Assembly: GCA_038526275.1 (NCBI GenBank)
Contig: JBCBGY010000019.1
Location: 1 to 35,685 of the forward strand
Direction of reading: 5' to 3'
From: 188UL27-1 sp038526275
Lineage (GTDB): Bacteria > Pseudomonadota > Alphaproteobacteria > Rhodobacterales > Rhodobacteraceae
DNA length: 35,685 nt
The notes beneath the pieces are model-generated. The model was not told the origin of the DNA. It made no database searches and worked only from the letters and a program-made list of their open reading frames with translations. Both the position numbers and the translations under genes were made by a program. This document shows positions 31,685 to 35,685 of this stretch, in pieces (position 1 is the first letter of the stretch; each line of letters starts with the position of its first letter).

Positions 31685-32391
31685 TCGATGAGACGATGCC
31701 CAATCTCGAGCCAAAGGCGCTCGACCCGTTGGATATGGATACCTTGAAGGCTCCTGATGATCCCGGTCATCCTCCGCGGATATTGCTGCTGTATGGGTCC
31801 TTGCGAAAACAGAGCTTCTCGCGCCTTGCAGCGGAAGAGGGGGCACGGGTCCTGCGCCATTTGGGATGCGAAACCCGCTTCTTTAACCCGTCGGGGCTGC
31901 CCTTGCCCGATGATGCGGATGCAGATCATCCGAAAGTGGCCGAACTGAGAGATCTGGTGCTTTGGTGCGAAGGCATGGTCTGGTCAAGTCCAGAACGTCA
32001 CGGCGCCATGACCGGCATTATGAAGACCCAGATCGACTGGATCCCCCTGGCGCCCATCGGTGGCATTCGCCCGACGCAAGGCAAAACCCTGGCTGTGATG
32101 CAAGTGTCCGGAGGATCTCAATCCTTTAATGCGGTCAATCAATTGCGCATTCTTGGCCGTTGGATGCGGCTTATCACCATTCCCAACCAATCTTCTGTGC
32201 CCATGGCATGGAAGGAATTTGACAATGGCCGAATGAAACCATCGTCAAAGTACGATCGCATTGTCGATGTGATGGAAGAACTGGCGCGGTTTACGGTAAT
32301 GACCCGCGGACGCAGTGCGATGTTGACCGACCGGTATTCAGAAAAGGTCGAAGATGTTCAGGCAGTCCATGAACGGGTCAGCAAGATATAG
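31681..32391 (+). CDS. arsH: ArsH-type NADPH-dependent FMN reductase
   Basis: A flavoprotein of the ArsH family; characterised members oxidise trivalent organoarsenicals and reduce quinones or azo dyes. The 236-residue protein has ILLLYGSLRKQSFSRLAAEE (FMN phosphate site), TRFFNPSGLPLPDDA, WSSPERHGAMTGIMKTQIDWIPL and VSGGSQSFNAVNQLRILGRWMR, all typical of ArsH. The GTG at 31681 overlaps the tdk stop; an ATG at 31696 is an alternative start with a slightly shorter N-terminus. No arsR, arsB, arsC or arsM is nearby, so its arsenic role is not supported by context. The coupling to tdk is unexplained. Confidence 0.9.
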   Translation: MIDETMPNLEPKALDPLDMDTLKAPDDPGHPPRILLLYGSLRKQSFSRLAAEEGARVLRHLGCETRFFNPSGLPLPDDADADHPKVAELRDLVLWCEGMVWSSPERHGAMTGIMKTQIDWIPLAPIGGIRPTQGKTLAVMQVSGGSQSFNAVNQLRILGRWMRLITIPNQSSVPMAWKEFDNGRMKPSSKYDRIVDVMEELARFTVMTRGRSAMLTDRYSEKVEDVQAVHERVSKI

Positions 32392-32406
32392 CAGAGCACT
32401 ACGGCA

Positions 32407-32482
32407 GCGCTAGCGTTCGCTAGCGCAGATGGACTAACCCCAAGCGAGCTTCACATCCGGTAAGGCGGGCGAACGCCTTACC
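32407..32482. terminator. Two perfect hairpins between convergent genes
   Basis: GCGCTAGCG-TT-CGCTAGCGC (32407-32426) follows arsH, and GGTAAGGCG-GGCGAA-CGCCTTACC (32459-32482) precedes the end of the minus-strand gene. Both are 9-bp perfect stems. Neither has a T-tract. Together they probably separate the convergent transcripts. Confidence 0.6.
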
Positions 32483-32490
32483 CTAACGAC

Positions 32491-33183
32491 CTAGCCAGTG
32501 GTTTTGCGGCGCAAGACAAATCCTGCCATCGCCAGTCCAGCCAAAAGCATCGGACCGCCCAACGGCACTGGGACACTGGTCACATGTTCGGTTACGATCA
32601 GATTGTCAAAGGCACCGGATGCACCGTTGAAGTCAAACTCCAGCCGCTGGATTTGGGTGATGCCTTCGCCAACAAGGTCCAGAATGGCAAAGCCTCGGTC
32701 AACATCAACACTGTGCCGAAAGAAATGGCCTTTATCCGTCCGGATCGTGATGTCGGCATCGTCTAGGACCGTAAAGCCCAGCAGATTGACAACCTGGCTG
32801 AATTCAATGGTGATGACACCGCCGCTGCGATTGTCGTCAGGGATAGCGCTTGCCTGGCTTGCCGCTTCCTGGATGATGATGGCATTGCCCGGGGCAATCG
32901 TTGGTCCACCATCCGTGTTTTGAAAGTCGGCTTCCAAGTCGGGATCAGCCGTATTTGTCTGATCCGTATCGAAGATCCGGGCTTCATTCGCACCACCGAC
33001 GGCCGAGACCGTAGCCGTGAGCAAGCCGTCCGACGACGTAACCGAAGTGATCAGATCCCCATGATCGAAGTCTTCGAAATCGATAACTGACGCGACCGAT
33101 ACGCTAGCGTTCAGCACAATCGCCGCGAGAGCAACGCCCAAGAGACGGATTTTAGGACCCCAGAGGGACGTTTGAGCACACAT
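32491..33183 (-). CDS. Exported protein with VPLPA-CTERM sorting signal
   Basis: A 230-residue exported protein. An N-terminal signal (residues about 10-30, ending SVA) is followed by an acidic beta-rich domain with VIDFEDFDHGD at its start, of unknown fold and partner. The end reads VPVPLGGPMLLAGLAMAGFV, then LRRKTTG: a short proline-glycine motif, a membrane segment and a basic tail. This is the VPLPA-CTERM pattern recognised by an exosortase in Rhodobacteraceae, so the protein is likely trimmed and placed on the surface or in the matrix. The start at 33183 is chosen for the AAAGGTGG site 8 nt upstream and the signal peptide. No exosortase gene is in the window. Confidence 0.8.
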   Translation of the reverse strand: MCAQTSLWGPKIRLLGVALAAIVLNASVSVASVIDFEDFDHGDLITSVTSSDGLLTATVSAVGGANEARIFDTDQTNTADPDLEADFQNTDGGPTIAPGNAIIIQEAASQASAIPDDNRSGGVITIEFSQVVNLLGFTVLDDADITIRTDKGHFFRHSVDVDRGFAILDLVGEGITQIQRLEFDFNGASGAFDNLIVTEHVTSVPVPLGGPMLLAGLAMAGFVLRRKTTG

Positions 33184-33189
33184 AACAAA

Positions 33190-33217
33190 GACCACCTTTC
33201 CAACTTTGATGGTGGTC
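33190..33217 (-). promoter_or_regulatory. Hairpin that holds the ribosome binding site of the VPLPA protein gene
   Basis: On the minus strand GACCACC (33217-33211) pairs with GGTGGTC (33196-33190) across a 14-nt loop. The second arm overlaps the AAAGGTGG ribosome binding site (33199-33192), so folding would block initiation. Confidence 0.45.
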
Positions 33218-33334
33218 CCTGTCCCATAGATTTGTGGCCGTATAGCGATGCTTTTGAGGCGCGACGCTACCACACGTGGATGTGATGCAGAACACGAGGG
33301 CTTGTCGGTTTCCACCGGACTTAAGGCGGCGAAC

Positions 33335-34006
33335 TTACCGCTGTGCCATCTGATGAAGCCGCTCCAACTCTGAGATTAAGTTGGGTCGATCATAGCCGCG
33401 ATACCAAGAGATCGCGTTGTCCCGGCGCGTTTCGACAGTTGAACTATGTAACGAGGCGGCAAATTTTCCATCTCGATTGACCGAGAACACGAACGGTATC
33501 TCGCCGCTGTAATTCGGCAGTGCAGCCGTCACATCCAAAACCGCGTCTCCATCCGCAGAGAACCAGGACTCAATATGAACAATAACAAAGGTCTTGGCCG
33601 AATAGCTGTGCAGTCTCATCGCTTCGTCAGGCGTATCGACGTTGGAAAACTCGAACAGCGTTACGTCTTCATAGGTTCGGTCGCCCGGCTCGGCATACCG
33701 GTACCGCATAATCGTGTGCGAACCGCTCAAGTGCTTGTCAAAGACATGGCACCAAATGCACCATTCGGCACCGTAGCTGACCAAAAGCGTTTTCCGTTGG
33801 CGGTTGGCTGCTGCCAACGCTTCTTCGAACAGTTCTAATTGAGAGCCACATTCGTCGTAAAGTTTAGCCCGCCCGTAATTGCAACTCGGGTCGATGCTCT
33901 CGGGGTACTTGGTAAGCCCCGCATTCTGCGCGGAACTTATATTGGCCCAGAGACCGCATGCCAAAGCAGCAAGTCCGAAGCACAGTATTCCAGATCTAAT
34001 AGTCAT
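33335..34006 (-). CDS. Exported thioredoxin-like protein
   Basis: A 223-residue protein with a signal peptide (residues 1-26, cut after SSA), so it acts in the periplasm. The thioredoxin-like core begins LLVSYGAEWCIWCHVFDKHL. The active site CIWC is at 83-86, a CxxC typical of thioredoxin_7/DUF255-type folds more than of DsbA. Two upstream cysteines (SCNYG and DECGS) may form a second disulfide. A cis-proline-like GEIPFVFSVNRDG is further on. The role (disulfide reduction or cytochrome maturation) is not determined. No clear ribosome binding site is seen. The gene shares its strand with carB and the VPLPA gene but is not tightly linked. Confidence 0.75.
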   Translation of the reverse strand: MTIRSGILCFGLAALACGLWANISSAQNAGLTKYPESIDPSCNYGRAKLYDECGSQLELFEEALAAANRQRKTLLVSYGAEWCIWCHVFDKHLSGSHTIMRYRYAEPGDRTYEDVTLFEFSNVDTPDEAMRLHSYSAKTFVIVHIESWFSADGDAVLDVTAALPNYSGEIPFVFSVNRDGKFAASLHSSTVETRRDNAISWYRGYDRPNLISELERLHQMAQR

Positions 34007-34086
34007 GACAGAACCAAACTGCGAAGCTTTGGTCTTGTTTAACAGCTATCGTTGTTCCAAACACGGCGATCCGGTGAAAACTTCCT

Positions 34087-35685
34087 CTATCCAGCCTGTA
34101 GCGCCCTCACCCCAACTTCGCTTTCGACACGGGCTTTCAGCGCGATGGCGGCGGAATGGGACGCGGCAAGGGTTGTGAAGTATGGGATCTTGTCCATCAA
34201 GGCGACATTGCGCATGGAACGACTGTCTTCCACGGCTTGCGCGCCTTCGGTCGTGTTCATGACCAGGACGATCTCGCCGTTCTTCATCACATCAACGATG
34301 TTCGGGCGGCCCTCATAGACCTTGTTCACAACCTCGGCTGGCAGGCCGGCCTCGTGCACGAAGGCGGCGGTGCCGCGCGTTGCGATGATTGAAAAACCCA
34401 GATCGTGGAGGATCTGGGCGACCTCGCGCAGTTGGTCGGTTTTGTCGGCTTCCTTGATCGACAGAAAGACCTTGCCCGATTGCGGCAGGTCGGCCCCTGC
34501 CCCCATCTGCGCCTTCAGGAAGGCGCGCGGGAAGGTGCTGTCGAACCCCATGACCTCTCCGGTCGACCGCATTTCCGGGCCGAGCAGTGTGTCGACGCCC
34601 GGGAAGCGCGCGAAAGGCAAAACGGCTTCCTTGACCGCAAAGCCCTTGATCTGTGGGTCGGGCAGCTCGAATTCCGACAGTTTGGCCCCCGCCATAAGCC
34701 GCGCGGCGATGGCCGCGATGGGCGCGCGAACAGCTTTGGCCACGAACGGCACCGTGCGGGAGGCGCGCGGATTGACCTCGATCAGGTAGATCTGGCCGTC
34801 TTTCACGGCGAACTGGACGTTCATCAAACCGACAACATTCAGCGCCTTGGCGAGCGTGATGGTTTGGGCCCGCAATTCGGCAACGATGGCGGGTGCCAGC
34901 GAATAGGGCGGAAGCGAGCATGCGCTGTCGCCCGAATGGACGCCCGCCTCTTCGATATGTTGCATGATGCCCGCCACATGGGTCTGCGTGCCGTCAGAAA
35001 GCGCATCGACATCGACCTCCACCGCGCCGGCCAGATAGCTGTCGAGCAGCACGGGACTGTCGCCCGAAACCTGGACCGCATCGCTGATATAGCGGTCGAG
35101 TTGGGCCGCATCGCGCACGATCTCCATCGCACGGCCTCCCAGCACATAAGACGGGCGAATAACCAGCGGGTAACCCAGCTTCTCGGCAGCCGCGCGGGCT
35201 TCGTCGTCCGTGGTGGCAATCGCATTGGCGGGCTGTTTGAGGCCATAGTCCGCGACCAGCTGCTGGAACCGTTCGCGATCTTCGGCCAAGTCGATGGCGT
35301 CCGGCGTGGTGCCCAAGATTGGGATCCCTTCAGCCTCCAGCGCATTGGCCAATTTCAGGGGCGTCTGGCCACCGAACTGGACAATGACACCTGTCAGGGT
35401 GCCTGCCTCCTGTTCGACCCTCAGGATTTCCATCACATGCTCAAGGGTCAGCGGCTCGAAATAGAGCCGGTCGGAGGTATCATAGTCAGTCGAAACCGTT
35501 TCGGGATTGCAGTTGACCATGATGGTCTCGAAGCCCGCATCCGTCAGGGCAAAGCAGGCATGGCAGCAGCAATAGTCGAATTCGATCCCCTGCCCGATCC
35601 GGTTCGGTCCACCGCCAAGGATAACGATCTTCTTGGCATCAGACGGGCGCGCCTCACATTCCACATCGCCCATCACCGGCGTCTC
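34087..35685 (-). CDS. carB: Carbamoyl-phosphate synthase large subunit, C-terminal half (cut by window edge)
   Basis: This enzyme makes carbamoyl phosphate for arginine and pyrimidine synthesis. The visible 532 codons are the 3' half of a roughly 1,100-residue protein; the reading frame continues past the window end. The visible part starts ETPVMGDVECEARPSDAKKI and then has VILGGGPNRIGQGIEFDYCC, the conserved start of the second ATP-grasp unit. FVIRPSYVLGGRAMEIV-like sequence, the LIEVNPRASRTVPFVAKA motif and the allosteric MGS-like domain (TRGTAAFVHEAGLPAEVVNKV) follow. No frame defect is seen. The gene is GC-rich relative to its neighbours. Confidence 0.95.
   Translation of the reverse strand, partial: ETPVMGDVECEARPSDAKKIVILGGGPNRIGQGIEFDYCCCHACFALTDAGFETIMVNCNPETVSTDYDTSDRLYFEPLTLEHVMEILRVEQEAGTLTGVIVQFGGQTPLKLANALEAEGIPILGTTPDAIDLAEDRERFQQLVADYGLKQPANAIATTDDEARAAAEKLGYPLVIRPSYVLGGRAMEIVRDAAQLDRYISDAVQVSGDSPVLLDSYLAGAVEVDVDALSDGTQTHVAGIMQHIEEAGVHSGDSACSLPPYSLAPAIVAELRAQTITLAKALNVVGLMNVQFAVKDGQIYLIEVNPRASRTVPFVAKAVRAPIAAIAARLMAGAKLSEFELPDPQIKGFAVKEAVLPFARFPGVDTLLGPEMRSTGEVMGFDSTFPRAFLKAQMGAGADLPQSGKVFLSIKEADKTDQLREVAQILHDLGFSIIATRGTAAFVHEAGLPAEVVNKVYEGRPNIVDVMKNGEIVLVMNTTEGAQAVEDSRSMRNVALMDKIPYFTTLAASHSAAIALKARVESEVGVRALQAG

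Overview
The window looks like a chromosomal segment from an alphaproteobacterium of the Rhodobacteraceae (Roseobacter group). The grounds are: an ethylmalonyl-CoA pathway gene set (ccr, ecm, mch, mcl2) lying near mdh and sdhCDAB; an HvrA-like H-NS protein; a LuxR/LuxI acyl-homoserine-lactone pair; a VPLPA-CTERM-type surface protein; a CtrA-like winged-helix regulator; and overall moderately high-GC codon use. It is mostly a core-metabolism region. I see no rRNA, tRNA, CRISPR array, insertion sequence or prophage. A run of exactly 100 N (11237-11336) is an assembly gap that cuts the end of sdhA and the start of a small following gene.

Layout. 1-3492: prmA (cut by the window edge), msrA, an MFS transporter and mdh, all on the minus strand. 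3883-7162: a small secreted protein (minus), then a tight plus-strand operon mcl2 - nnrU-like - DUF1737 - mch. 7250-8338: a secreted VWA-like DUF1194 protein, then two tiny minus-strand genes (a lysine-rich peptide and a ribbon-helix-helix protein) behind a perfect palindrome. 8339-12780: a repeat-rich leader and sdhCDA, two extra small genes, then sdhB. 12860-15555: an Asp-box repeat protein, a DUF1989 protein and convergent deoD. 15989-19999: an H-NS-like gene and the divergent ecm/ccr pair. 20373-23603: a small conserved-looking protein overlapping luxR, luxI, and a RecD-like helicase. 24001-26725: the lgt-midA-pgeF operon (minus). 26822-30224: ubiK, a degenerate-receiver CtrA-like regulator, then proC-csaA-like-2-hydroxyacid dehydrogenase. 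30302-32391: an unrecognised protein (minus), then tdk-arsH. 32491-35685: a VPLPA-CTERM protein, a secreted thioredoxin-like protein and the 3' half of carB, all minus.

How the genes work together. Crotonyl-CoA is reductively carboxylated by Ccr to ethylmalonyl-CoA, which Ecm rearranges to methylsuccinyl-CoA. After steps encoded elsewhere, Mch hydrates mesaconyl-CoA. A malyl-CoA lyase encoded elsewhere releases malyl-CoA, and Mcl2 hydrolyses it to malate. Malate dehydrogenase and succinate dehydrogenase in the same window take up the C4 products. The region is therefore an acetyl-CoA assimilation and TCA neighbourhood with a quorum-sensing module beside it.

The least explained parts are regulatory: paired palindromes in front of sdhC, a palindrome at the ribbon-helix-helix gene, three leaders (luxI, proC, the VPLPA protein) whose Shine-Dalgarno sequence lies in a hairpin, and a perfect 22-bp palindrome inside a promoter-like sequence that faces no gene (23925-23946).
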